Of a DNA stretch of 64,000 nt, positions 55,329-64,000 are shown piece after piece; the first letter of the stretch is position 1; every line of letters starts with the position of its first letter. A program made the position numbers and the translations under genes. Source of the stretch: an uncultured Cycloclasticus sp. Lineage in GTDB: Bacteria; Pseudomonadota; Gammaproteobacteria; Methylococcales; Cycloclasticaceae. The notes below the pieces were generated by a model, which searched no databases, had not been told where the DNA came from, and was given only the letters and a program-made list of their open reading frames with translations. Location: NCBI GenBank assembly GCA_913060865.1, contig CAJXTU010000002.1, forward strand, positions 1-64,000, read 5' to 3'.

Positions 55329-56177
55329 CTAGCCCCCTGGCCTAAAGTAAAATTCAAGTGTTCTAAAGTAATTAAACAAACTCGGATCATTCGGCAATGG
55401 TAAAGGTGCTGCCTTTCTGGTTGCAAGTTCAACAGAGCGATCAAAAAAAGAATTCCCGCTCGACTGAATCACTTGCGCGTCAACCACGTCCCCACCTGGG
55501 ATCAAACGAACACGCACAACACAAGATAACCCAGAGATATCGCTCGGCGGCTGTATCCAGTTACGCTCAACTTTCTGCCTAATTAAATCGGTATAACTCG
55601 CCACTGCTGCTTGGGCACGCATTTGCTCTTCTTCTTGTGCCGCTTGTTCACGTAACGCTTGCTCTCTATCGGCTTGCTCTTGTGCCGCTTTAACTTTTGC
55701 CGCTTCTAATTTTTTAGCTTTTTCTCTTGCTAAGCGTTCTTTCAATTTTTTGGCATCTGCCAGCTTCTTTTTCTTCGCCGCGTCAGCTTTTCTCTTTGCT
55801 TCTAATGCTTTTTGTTTTTTTATTTTCGCTTGCTTCGCTGCTTCGTCAGCTTTTTTTTGAGCTAATTTCTTCTTCTCATCAGCTTGCTTCTTTTTCAAAT
55901 CAGTAATTTTTTTCTCTTCAGCTAAACGCTTCTTTTTTAAATCATCTAGGCGTTTTTTTTCTTTTAGCTTTTTTTGTCGCTCCAGTTCTTTGAGTTTATT
56001 TGCTTCTGCTTTTATTTTAGATTCATCAATAGTGGTTGCTTTTACGATATTAACCGGTGGTTTCGTTTCCAGCTTCTTCTCACTTAAATTCACACCAAAC
56101 ACAAAAAAGCCGATCAGTGCTAAATGAAAAATAACCGATAAAATGACCGCGGTTGGATACTTCTTAAATAAACCCAT
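55329..56177 (-). CDS. tolA: TolA envelope protein
   Basis: 282 residues: a single N-terminal membrane helix, a long Lys/Ala/Glu-rich helix (about 60-190), and a TonB-like C-terminal domain (SYTDLIRQKVERNWIQP, CVVRVRLIPGG). The order agrees with the tolQRA complex that spans the periplasm. Confidence 0.95.
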   Translation of the reverse strand: MGLFKKYPTAVILSVIFHLALIGFFVFGVNLSEKKLETKPPVNIVKATTIDESKIKAEANKLKELERQKKLKEKKRLDDLKKKRLAEEKKITDLKKKQADEKKKLAQKKADEAAKQAKIKKQKALEAKRKADAAKKKKLADAKKLKERLAREKAKKLEAAKVKAAQEQADREQALREQAAQEEEQMRAQAAVASYTDLIRQKVERNWIQPPSDISGLSCVVRVRLIPGGDVVDAQVIQSSGNSFFDRSVELATRKAAPLPLPNDPSLFNYFRTLEFYFRPGG

Positions 56178-56191
56178 AAACGTTATATTGA

Positions 56192-56611
56192 TTAATTACT
56201 AGGGTCGGTTAACAAACCAACACTGAGTACGCCTGCCGCTTGTAGCGTTGTCATCGCACGGACTACTTCACCATACGCTACACCTTTATCACCACGAATC
56301 ATCACCGGTGTTTTCGGTTTATTTCGCAACACAGCAGCCACTTTTATTTGTAAGGTTTCGGTTGAAATCGGCTTATCCGTATTCTCTCCAACATCTAAAA
56401 AATACTGCCCTTGCTTATCTACGGTAACAACCAGTGGCTGATTATTACTGTCATCCACTTGCTCTGCATCTGCTTGTGGTAAGTCTATTTCAACCCCTTG
56501 CTGGATTAACGGCGCGGTAATCATAAAAATAATTAACAATACCAACATAACGTCGATATAAGGCACCACATTAATTTCGCCAATCGGTCGGCGTTTATTG
56601 CTACGCGCCAT
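56192..56611 (-). CDS. tolR: TolR
   Basis: About 139 residues. One membrane helix (VPYIDVMLVLLIIFMITAP) with the proton-relay Asp, then a periplasmic domain. The ATG at 56611 gives MARSNKRRPIG, like E. coli TolR. A start at 56623 is possible. It overlaps the end of tolQ. Confidence 0.95.
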   Translation of the reverse strand: MARSNKRRPIGEINVVPYIDVMLVLLIIFMITAPLIQQGVEIDLPQADAEQVDDSNNQPLVVTVDKQGQYFLDVGENTDKPISTETLQIKVAAVLRNKPKTPVMIRGDKGVAYGEVVRAMTTLQAAGVLSVGLLTDPSN

Positions 56612-57302
56612 TCTTTTTCTCATTCATGCTGATGTGCGCCTGGCGTTGCAACACGGTCGTAAAATCATCCATAAAGGTTTCATACCGCGTAGCCAGTCGA
56701 TCAGCATTGGTTGAAAAACGGTTATAAGCGACCACCGCAGGTATCGCAGCAAACAAACCCATCGCTGTGGCGACCAACGCTTCTGAAATACCCGGTGCAA
56801 CTAAGGCCAATGTTGCTTGCTTCATGTTACCCAATGCTTGAAACGAACTCATAATACCCCATACCGTTCCAAACAAACCGACATAAGGACTGGTTGAACC
56901 GACGGTCGCTAAAAAGGGTAAATGATTATCCAGTAAGTCCATTTCTCGCGTGTATTGTGCCTGCATCGCACGTCTAGCACCCTCTACCACGTGCATCGGC
57001 TCCATGCCTTCTTGCAAATTTAAACGTTTATATTCTTGGAACCCCATATGAAAAATACTTTCCATACCGCTTTTATTATGGTGATCAGACCCTACCTGGC
57101 GAGATAACTCGTTCAGATCTATCCCTGACCAAAAACGCTTCTCGAACGTTTCGGTCACTTTGAATGCCGTTTTAAATTCTTTATATTTAGCAAAAATAAA
57201 TGTCCATGATACAAACGATGCCATCACTAATATCAGCATCACAAGCTTTACGACAGGGCCTGCCTGCGTTATCAAATGAACAATGGATAAATCTGTGGTC
57301 AT
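56601..57302 (-). CDS. tolQ: TolQ
   Basis: 233 residues, ExbB/MotA-type proton channel with three membrane helices; the family block TVWGIMSSFQALGNMKQATLALVAPGISEALVATAMGL is intact. It powers TolA with TolR. Confidence 0.96.
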   Translation of the reverse strand: MTTDLSIVHLITQAGPVVKLVMLILVMASFVSWTFIFAKYKEFKTAFKVTETFEKRFWSGIDLNELSRQVGSDHHNKSGMESIFHMGFQEYKRLNLQEGMEPMHVVEGARRAMQAQYTREMDLLDNHLPFLATVGSTSPYVGLFGTVWGIMSSFQALGNMKQATLALVAPGISEALVATAMGLFAAIPAVVAYNRFSTNADRLATRYETFMDDFTTVLQRQAHISMNEKKNGA

Positions 57303-57727
57303 ATTAGTGTCTCTATCATTTTGGTTGGAATGGCTTTAACTTTCATGCTGTTTGCATCTAGGCAAGCGACTTTTATTACCGCTTTGTTTATTATTTCACG
57401 GTTCTCGTCTTCCCGTATGATCGTTTGATGAAAAATCAACGAGGCGCGCTTTAATTCAGCCACCTTGGTCATCACCAGCAAATTATCATTAAACCTTGCT
57501 GGTTTTAGGTAATCCATTTGAACGGCCCTTACCGCAAATGCCACACCCTGTTCGTCAATTAATGCACCTTGTTCAAAGCCTTTACTGCGCAAAAACTCGG
57601 TACGTGCCCTTTCAAGATATTTCAAGTAATTTGCATAGTACACAATGCCCTGCATATCGGTATCTTCATAATAAATCCGAATAGGCCATTGATGATCACT
57701 GTGCATCATAAGATCGTTTGAACCCAT
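57299..57727 (-). CDS. ybgC: Acyl-CoA thioesterase YbgC
   Basis: 142 residues, hotdog-fold thioesterase with YYEDTDMQGIVYYANYLKYLERAR, holding the catalytic Asp. First gene of the tol-pal cluster, overlapping tolQ by four bases. An internal ATG at codon 7 could be the true start. Confidence 0.94.
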   Translation of the reverse strand: MGSNDLMMHSDHQWPIRIYYEDTDMQGIVYYANYLKYLERARTEFLRSKGFEQGALIDEQGVAFAVRAVQMDYLKPARFNDNLLVMTKVAELKRASLIFHQTIIREDENREIINKAVIKVACLDANSMKVKAIPTKMIETLI

Positions 57728-57730
57728 TTT

Positions 57731-58765
57731 TTATTCATCTTCGTCTGAATCAACTTGGTTTTTAGCCGGTGGCTTTAAACCCAAGTGTTGATACGCATGA
57801 CGAGTAGCCATTCTGCCTCTTGGCGTGCGCATTATATAACCCTTCTGAATAAGGTAAGGCTCCAACACATCTTCAACCGTTCCACGCTCTTCACTTAATG
57901 CCGCTGCCAAACTATCCACACCCACTGGGCCGCCATCAAACGTGTCTATCAAAATACTTAACAAACGACGATCCAATTTATCGAACCCACTTTTATCAAC
58001 CTCCAGCATTGACAGTGCTTTGTTTGCAATATCAGCGGTAATCACGCCATCGCCTTTTACATCGGCATAATCTCTCACCCGTCGAAGTAAACGGTTAGCA
58101 ATTCTAGGCGTTCCACGTGATCTAACAGCAATTTCTCTGGCACCCTCAGTATCTGAGCGCAGCGCTAAAATATCCATTGAACGTTGAACAATATGTGAGA
58201 GATCATCATCATTATAAAATTCTAATCGCTGGGTAATGCCGAATCGATCACGCAAAGGTGAAGTAAGCAAACCGGCACGCGTTGTTGCGCCGACCAAGGT
58301 AAATGGGGGTAAATCTAATTTGATTGAGCGTGCAGCGGGGCCCTCGCCAATCATAATGTCTAATTGATAATCTTCCATCGCTGGGTAGAGTATTTCTTCC
58401 ACCACAGGGCTAAGACGATGTATTTCATCAATAAATAAAACGTCACCTTCTTCAAGGTTGGTTAATAACGCTGCTAAATCACCGGCTTTTTCGAGCACGG
58501 GCCCAGATGTTTGACGTAGGTTCACGCCCATTTCATTGGCAATAATATGCGATAACGTTGTTTTTCCTAAACCTGGTGGACCAAAAATTAACACGTGGTC
58601 CAACGCTTCCGAACGTGCGCGAGCAGCCGACATAAAAATTTCCATCTGCTCACGAATAGCAGGCTGACCGATATAGTCTTCGAGGCTTTTAGGCCGAATA
58701 GCCCTGTCTATTGCTTCATCATCCAGCAAATTATCAGAACTAATGAGTCGATCACTTTCTATCAT
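57731..58765 (-). CDS. ruvB: Holliday junction branch migration helicase RuvB
   Basis: 344 residues, AAA+ ATPase with [18 protein letters not shown] and the C-terminal winged helix ending in [17 protein letters not shown]. Standard partner of RuvA and RuvC. Confidence 0.98.
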   Translation of the reverse strand: MIESDRLISSDNLLDDEAIDRAIRPKSLEDYIGQPAIREQMEIFMSAARARSEALDHVLIFGPPGLGKTTLSHIIANEMGVNLRQTSGPVLEKAGDLAALLTNLEEGDVLFIDEIHRLSPVVEEILYPAMEDYQLDIMIGEGPAARSIKLDLPPFTLVGATTRAGLLTSPLRDRFGITQRLEFYNDDDLSHIVQRSMDILALRSDTEGAREIAVRSRGTPRIANRLLRRVRDYADVKGDGVITADIANKALSMLEVDKSGFDKLDRRLLSILIDTFDGGPVGVDSLAAALSEERGTVEDVLEPYLIQKGYIMRTPRGRMATRHAYQHLGLKPPAKNQVDSDEDE

Positions 58766-58774
58766 AATGAGTGC

Positions 58775-59374
58775 TTATTTTTTTGCCGCTGATTGTAAGG
58801 CAGAACGAATAATTTGTTCACTGCTTGCGTTATCACTCGCCACTGCCCGCGCTCGCTTTTCTGCATCTTGAGGCTTATAACCAAGCGCTACTAGTGCACT
58901 AATAGCCTCTTCAATAGATGAGGTTGGTTGAACGCTAACACCCGAAGGTACATTCGTGGCACTACCTAGCTGGTCTGGAAGACGATCTCTCATATCGATT
59001 ATAAGTCGTTCGGCGGTTTTTTTTCCAATACCGGGCAAGCGCACAAGAGCAGCCACATTGTTATCGCTCACCCATAAACAGAAATCGTCGACACTAACGC
59101 CCGACAAAATACCCAGTGCAACCTTAGGGCCCACACCGTTTACTTTAATCAAACTTCTAAAGAGTGCCCGCTCTTGTTCTGTTAAAAAGCCATATAAAAT
59201 ATGTGCGTCTTCTCGTACGACAAGGTGTGTACGTATGGACACTTTTTCGCCCAACGCCGGTAAATTAAAAAAGCTCGACATGGGTGTTTCAATATCGTAC
59301 CCGACGCCATTTACATCAATAACAACGTGCGGTGCCTGTTTTTCGTGCACTGTACCACGCAAAAAACCAATCAT
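58775..59374 (-). CDS. ruvA: Holliday junction-binding protein RuvA
   Basis: About 200 residues from the ATG at 59374, which gives the standard MIGFLRG start. It overlaps the ruvC stop by four bases. The OB domain is followed by two helix-hairpin-helix motifs ([23 protein letters not shown]) and domain III. Confidence 0.97.
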   Translation of the reverse strand: MIGFLRGTVHEKQAPHVVIDVNGVGYDIETPMSSFFNLPALGEKVSIRTHLVVREDAHILYGFLTEQERALFRSLIKVNGVGPKVALGILSGVSVDDFCLWVSDNNVAALVRLPGIGKKTAERLIIDMRDRLPDQLGSATNVPSGVSVQPTSSIEEAISALVALGYKPQDAEKRARAVASDNASSEQIIRSALQSAAKK

Positions 59375-59865
59375 GCCAATGCCTTTGCTGATGCTTGATT
59401 CGTTTGATCTGTATGGAAATGGCACAGTGCGACCGCTAACGCATCACTGGCATCCATTTGCGGATTGCCTTGTAGTTTTAACAAAATTTTCACCATATGT
59501 TGAACCTGTGTTTTATCCGCACCGCCCTTTCCGACTAATGCTTGTTTAATCTGACGAGCCGCATATTCAAAAACTGCAATCTCATGGTCGAATACCGCAC
59601 AAATGGCTGACGCTCTCGCTTGTCCTAACTTCAATGCAGAATCAGCATTACGGCCCATAAACACTAGCTCTACTGCCATTTCTTGTGGCTTGTAATGTTC
59701 AGTAATTTCTCGAACACCCAAGTAAATTTTCTTCAGTCGCGCGGGTAACTCACCACCACCGGTTCGGATGCAACCACTGTCAATATATTTAACTTCTCGC
59801 CCCAACACTTCTATAACGCCATAACCAGTGGTTCGTGAGCCGGGATCAATTCCTAATATACGCAT
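59371..59865 (-). CDS. ruvC: Crossover junction endonuclease RuvC
   Basis: 164 residues, RNase H-type nuclease, first acidic residue in [12 protein letters not shown], later acidic residues in [10 protein letters not shown] and [12 protein letters not shown]. Resolves Holliday junctions at consensus sites. Confidence 0.97.
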   Translation of the reverse strand: MRILGIDPGSRTTGYGVIEVLGREVKYIDSGCIRTGGGELPARLKKIYLGVREITEHYKPQEMAVELVFMGRNADSALKLGQARASAICAVFDHEIAVFEYAARQIKQALVGKGGADKTQVQHMVKILLKLQGNPQMDASDALAVALCHFHTDQTNQASAKALA

Positions 59866-59873
59866 ACGATGGC

Positions 59874-60620
59874 TTACTCAGCACTGTCCATTAATTCATC
59901 GGGGAAGTCAGCATTTGAGTAAACGTTTTGCACATCATCCAAATCTTCCAATACATCCAATAAACGTAGAATTTTTTCCGCGTCTTTCTGACTAACCGGT
60001 GATAAATTATCTGCCCTCAAGGTCACTTCAGCCTGTTCATGTGGAAAGCCCAATTCAACCAAGCCATCACGTATAGCCATAAACTCTTCCGGTTGCGTCA
60101 ACACTTCAAACGAACCGTCATCATGCGTGATAACATCATCCGCACCCGCCTCTAAAGCTGCTTCCATTAAGCTATCTTCGTCTAATTCATTCGACAGATT
60201 AATCACACCGAGTTTTTGAAACATGTAATCGACCGAACCACTGGTACCCAAGTTACCACCCGCTTTACTAAAGGCGTGGCGAACTTCTGCTACTGTTCTG
60301 TTTTTATTATCTGTTAAGCAATCGACAATTACCGCTGTGCCAGCTGGGCCATAACCTTCATAACGGATTTCATCAAAGTTTTCTGAATCAGTCGTGCCAC
60401 TGCCTTTTTTAACCGCCGTTTCAATGGTGTCACGCTTCATATTGTTAGACAGCCCTTTATCAACAGCTGCTCTTAAACGAGGATTATTATCTGGGTCTGG
60501 GCCACCGGCTTTTGTTGCTACGGTGATTTCACGAATAAGTTTAGTGAATAATTTCCCACGCTTCGCATCCTGCGCACCTTTACGAAAACGAATATTCGCC
60601 CACTTACTATGACCCGCCAT
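59874..60620 (-). CDS. yebC: YebC/PmpR-family protein
   Basis: 248 residues with the invariant start [18 protein letters not shown] and the three-domain layout of the family, now linked to ribosome rescue at polyproline stretches as well as transcription. It precedes ruvC, as in many gammaproteobacteria. Confidence 0.96.
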   Translation of the reverse strand: MAGHSKWANIRFRKGAQDAKRGKLFTKLIREITVATKAGGPDPDNNPRLRAAVDKGLSNNMKRDTIETAVKKGSGTTDSENFDEIRYEGYGPAGTAVIVDCLTDNKNRTVAEVRHAFSKAGGNLGTSGSVDYMFQKLGVINLSNELDEDSLMEAALEAGADDVITHDDGSFEVLTQPEEFMAIRDGLVELGFPHEQAEVTLRADNLSPVSQKDAEKILRLLDVLEDLDDVQNVYSNADFPDELMDSAE

Positions 60621-60699
60621 AACCCAACCTCTTCAAGTAATATTTAACATGAAGAGTGTATCACTACCGCGAATTTTGATTAAGTGAAACCGATACCAA

Positions 60700-61035
60700 T
60701 TACCTTGAGATTCGGATGCACGTACCATGAACTAAAGAAAGCGTTATTTCTTCAGGGCTTACCTCTGCTGGAAAATACACACCGCTTATTTTTGCATTAA
60801 AGAAACTACTGCCTTCCAACTGACAATCACTCAAGTCAACCCCTCTTAAGTCTGCATTCTTGAAATAAGCTCCCGATAAATCGAGACCATTTAAATTAGC
60901 GCCTTTTAAATCAAATGCACGAAGTTTCGCATTTGTTAAATCAACCTCTTTCCCTGCTTGTCGAGCGCCATTAAATTCATCAATTTTATCCTCTTGTAAA
61001 AAGCTGTACATTTTATTTTGTTTTTCTTCCGGCAT
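60700..61035 (-). CDS. Pentapeptide-repeat protein
   Basis: About 111 residues from the ATG at 61035 (AAGG upstream). The central part consists of repeated A(D/N)LXX units (LTNAKLRAFDLKGANLNG, LDLSGAYFKNADLRGVD), which fold into a short right-handed beta helix. There is no signal peptide. The function cannot be read from the sequence; some members bind gyrase. Confidence 0.85.
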   Translation of the reverse strand: MPEEKQNKMYSFLQEDKIDEFNGARQAGKEVDLTNAKLRAFDLKGANLNGLDLSGAYFKNADLRGVDLSDCQLEGSSFFNAKISGVYFPAEVSPEEITLSLVHGTCIRISR

Positions 61036-61044
61036 GATTTTCAA

Positions 61045-61385
61045 CCTTAATAAGCAAGTATGTAAAACTAGTGTAGTCCATCAATCAAAAATAACTATGT
61101 TTAGCTTTTACCCCCTTACGGCGGGGCTCTTTTCAACTTTAATCACAACACAAATGAACCTCCACTCTCACTCTACAGAACGCAGGTTTAAGAATTTCAA
61201 ATCCCAGAGAAAACAACAGCAAATTGAACTACAAACACGTAACAGAGCTTTATTTTTAAATAAACGTTTGTTATTTTTAGCAAAGCATTATTGATACTCA
61301 ACAGCTCAACTTATATTCCATAAGCCCTAGCGTAAACAGTGTTAAAATTCTCAAAGACCCACTTTCTACACATCAGGAAAAACAT
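61045..61385. other. Gap with a possible small protein gene
   Basis: 341 bases. A plus-strand frame from the ATG at 61097 to 61294 would encode about 65 residues with a hydrophobic start and a very basic, Gln-rich remainder. No ribosome site is clear and I do not recognise it. The rest holds the promoters of the flanking divergent genes. Confidence 0.3.
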
Positions 61386-62447
61386 ATGACCCGTTTATTT
61401 GACCCCATAAAAATTGGTGCGTTTGAATTGCCAAACCGTATTGTCATGGCTCCTCTTACCCGTAGCCGTTCAGGAAGCAGCCGTATTCCTAATGCGTTAA
61501 TGGAAGAATATTATGTGCAGCGTAGTACAGCCGGCTTAATTATCAGCGAAGCAACAGCCGTCTCACCGATGGGCGTTGGTTATGCGGATACCCCAGGGAT
61601 TTGGTCTGATGAGCAGGTGGAAGGCTGGAAAAAAATCACCGATGCTGTACACACAGCAGGCGGAAGGATCATTATGCAGTTATGGCATGTTGGGCGAATT
61701 TCTGATCCGATATTCCTTGATGGTCAATTGCCAGTAGCCCCCAGCGCCGTGCAACCTAAAGGCCATGTTAGTTTAGTTCGCCCAGAAAAACCTTTTGTGA
61801 CACCACGTGCATTAGAGTTGAATGAAATCCAAGACATCATAGAACAATTCCGCCATGGTGCTGAAAATGCTAAAAAAGCAGGGTTTGACGGTGTGGAAAT
61901 TCATGGCGCAAATGGTTACTTACTAGATCAATTTCTTCAGGACAGCACGAACCATAGAACGGATAATTATGGCGGCAGCATAGAGAACCGCGCTCGATTT
62001 ATGCTGGAAATTACTGATGCCGTTATTTCCGTCTGGGGTGCAGATCGGGTTGGGATGCACTTAGCCCCAAGAGGGGATGCACACGACATGGGTGACTCTG
62101 ATTTACTGGGTACATTTAGCTATGTTGCAAAGGAACTGGGTAAACGTAAAATTGCTTTTATTTTCGCCCGTGAGCGTGTTAGTGATGAGTGGTTTGCAGC
62201 TAAATTAAAAAAAGCGTTCGGTGGGATTTATATTGCCAACCAAGGGCTCACAAAAGAAAGCGCAAGCTCTGTATTAAATTCAAAAGAAGCTGATGCAGTC
62301 GCATTTGGCCAGCTTTATATTGCCAACCCAGATTTGTTGGAAAGATTTCAAACTAATGCACCACTCAACACGCCCGATCCAACAACTTTCTATGCCGCTA
62401 CCAGCAAGGGATATACCGATTACCCATTTATCTCAGATATAACATAA
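61386..62447 (+). CDS. Old yellow enzyme family NADPH:flavin oxidoreductase
   Basis: 353 residues, FMN TIM barrel with MAPLTRSRS (Thr25), His173-x2-Asn176 in HGAN, Tyr178, and FLQDSTNHRTDNYGGSIENR. Similar to NemA/N-ethylmaleimide and xenobiotic ene reductases. It reduces activated double bonds of enones or nitro compounds. AGGA lies before the ATG. Monocistronic by position. Confidence 0.94.
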   Translation: MTRLFDPIKIGAFELPNRIVMAPLTRSRSGSSRIPNALMEEYYVQRSTAGLIISEATAVSPMGVGYADTPGIWSDEQVEGWKKITDAVHTAGGRIIMQLWHVGRISDPIFLDGQLPVAPSAVQPKGHVSLVRPEKPFVTPRALELNEIQDIIEQFRHGAENAKKAGFDGVEIHGANGYLLDQFLQDSTNHRTDNYGGSIENRARFMLEITDAVISVWGADRVGMHLAPRGDAHDMGDSDLLGTFSYVAKELGKRKIAFIFARERVSDEWFAAKLKKAFGGIYIANQGLTKESASSVLNSKEADAVAFGQLYIANPDLLERFQTNAPLNTPDPTTFYAATSKGYTDYPFISDIT

Positions 62448-62644
62448 AGCATACGCTAAATTGAGATTCTCTAGCATCCAGCTCATTATGGGTAAATCAG
62501 AGCACCTGATGCAAGAACGTCAAAAACTTGGGAAAAGTGCAACTTAGGACAGCCGTTTTAACAAGCTATGGCGTTTTTTAGAGCTGACTAACCAAACTCA
62601 TTTCAAGTTATCCGACTTCTTGGTTTCTTGAAAGTTACCCACCC

Positions 62645-62676
62645 CTTGGTTTCTTGGTTTCTTGGTTTCTTGGTTT
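62645..62676. repeat. Tandem repeat (CTTGGTTT)4
   Basis: Four exact 8-bp copies of CTTGGTTT in a row. Such repeats vary in copy number by slippage. No gene start is close enough to make phase variation likely. Confidence 0.9.
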
Positions 62677-62919
62677 TTCGGCCCGCTCGCTTTGCTTGCT
62701 ACCGTTATTTCGCAAATCAGCTCAGCTCATAATCTGCCTCGTTTGGCATATTGCACTCCTTTACGGAAACGGGTATCAACCCATTTTCTGCAAGCAACCA
62801 AACCCCACAAATCTCTTTGTTCTTTAACCTACAATTAAGTCTTCGCTATATCACCCTCAAGCCTGTTAATTTAGTGAGAACACCCATCATTACAATTAAA
62901 ACTATTATTTCTTAAGCAT

Positions 62920-62946
62920 AAAAAAACCCCGCATAAAGCGGGGTTC
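62920..62946 (-). terminator. groEL terminator
   Basis: AACCCCGC (62925-62932), loop ATAAA, GCGGGGTT (62938-62945). On the minus strand the A-run at 62920-62926 gives the T tail. It lies 26 bases after the groEL stop codon. Confidence 0.93.
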
Positions 62947-62971
62947 TTAATCTTACGACGTGGAAGTCGAT

Positions 62972-64000
<1,029 letters not shown>

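Larger units (their letters stand above)
62448..62971. other. Gap with a short tandem repeat, before groEL
   Basis: 524 bases with no gene. It holds a simple repeat (62645-62676) and the groEL terminator (62920-62946). An interrupted copy of the repeat unit is seen at about 62618-62632. Confidence 0.6.

Overview
The window looks like chromosome of a marine, aromatic-compound-degrading gammaproteobacterium. The complete ruvC-ruvA-ruvB-ybgC-tolQRAB-pal-cpoB block, queE/queC, groEL and an E. coli-like rrn leader support the class. An NhaR/NhaA/Kef-type sodium and potassium block, moderately AT-rich DNA and a dense aromatic catabolic island would fit a Cycloclasticus-like hydrocarbon degrader. 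The genus is an inference and was not tested.

Layout. 1-710: 5' end of a 16S rRNA gene (minus strand) with its boxB/boxA leader and two promoters. 835-31.5 kb: the catabolic island. Its left arm carries catechol 2,3-dioxygenase with its XylT-type reactivating ferredoxin, a Fre-like flavin reductase, two reduced-flavin-dependent monooxygenases (an acyl-CoA-dehydrogenase-fold one and an HpaB homologue), and a benzoate-type Rieske dioxygenase (alpha and beta). Next is an outer-membrane/RND uptake-type module (DUF1329, DUF1302, MMPL permease, YCF48 lipoprotein) behind a good sigma-54 promoter. Then come a zinc alcohol dehydrogenase, two tandem membrane di-iron desaturase/hydroxylase-like proteins, an AraC regulator and a DmpR/MopR-type sigma-54 activator. 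The right arm is one plus-strand operon: UbiX-like flavin prenyltransferase, Tat-exported protein, p-cresol methylhydroxylase flavoprotein, lipoprotein cytochrome c, UbiD-type decarboxylase with its small D subunit, a degenerate second flavoprotein, and two aldehyde dehydrogenases.

Read together, the island encodes 4-alkylphenol (p-cresol) -> 4-hydroxybenzyl alcohol/aldehyde -> 4-hydroxybenzoate -> phenol (prFMN decarboxylation) -> catechol (flavin monooxygenase) -> meta cleavage. A sensor keeping the phenol-contacting residues of MopR probably controls part of it. The later meta-pathway enzymes are not in the window.

31.5-51.2 kb: rhodanese, Kef-type antiporter, nhaA and nhaR; then a 59-repeat type I-E CRISPR array with a complete cas3-cse1-cse2-cas7-cas5-cas6e-cas1-cas2 operon; a HipBA module with visible operators; a ribbon-helix-helix/ParC-like pair; and tRNA-Lys. 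51.2-64 kb: housekeeping genes (queC, queE, tol-pal, ruvCAB, yebC), a pentapeptide-repeat protein, an old yellow enzyme and the 3' part of groEL. No insertion sequence or transposase was seen.
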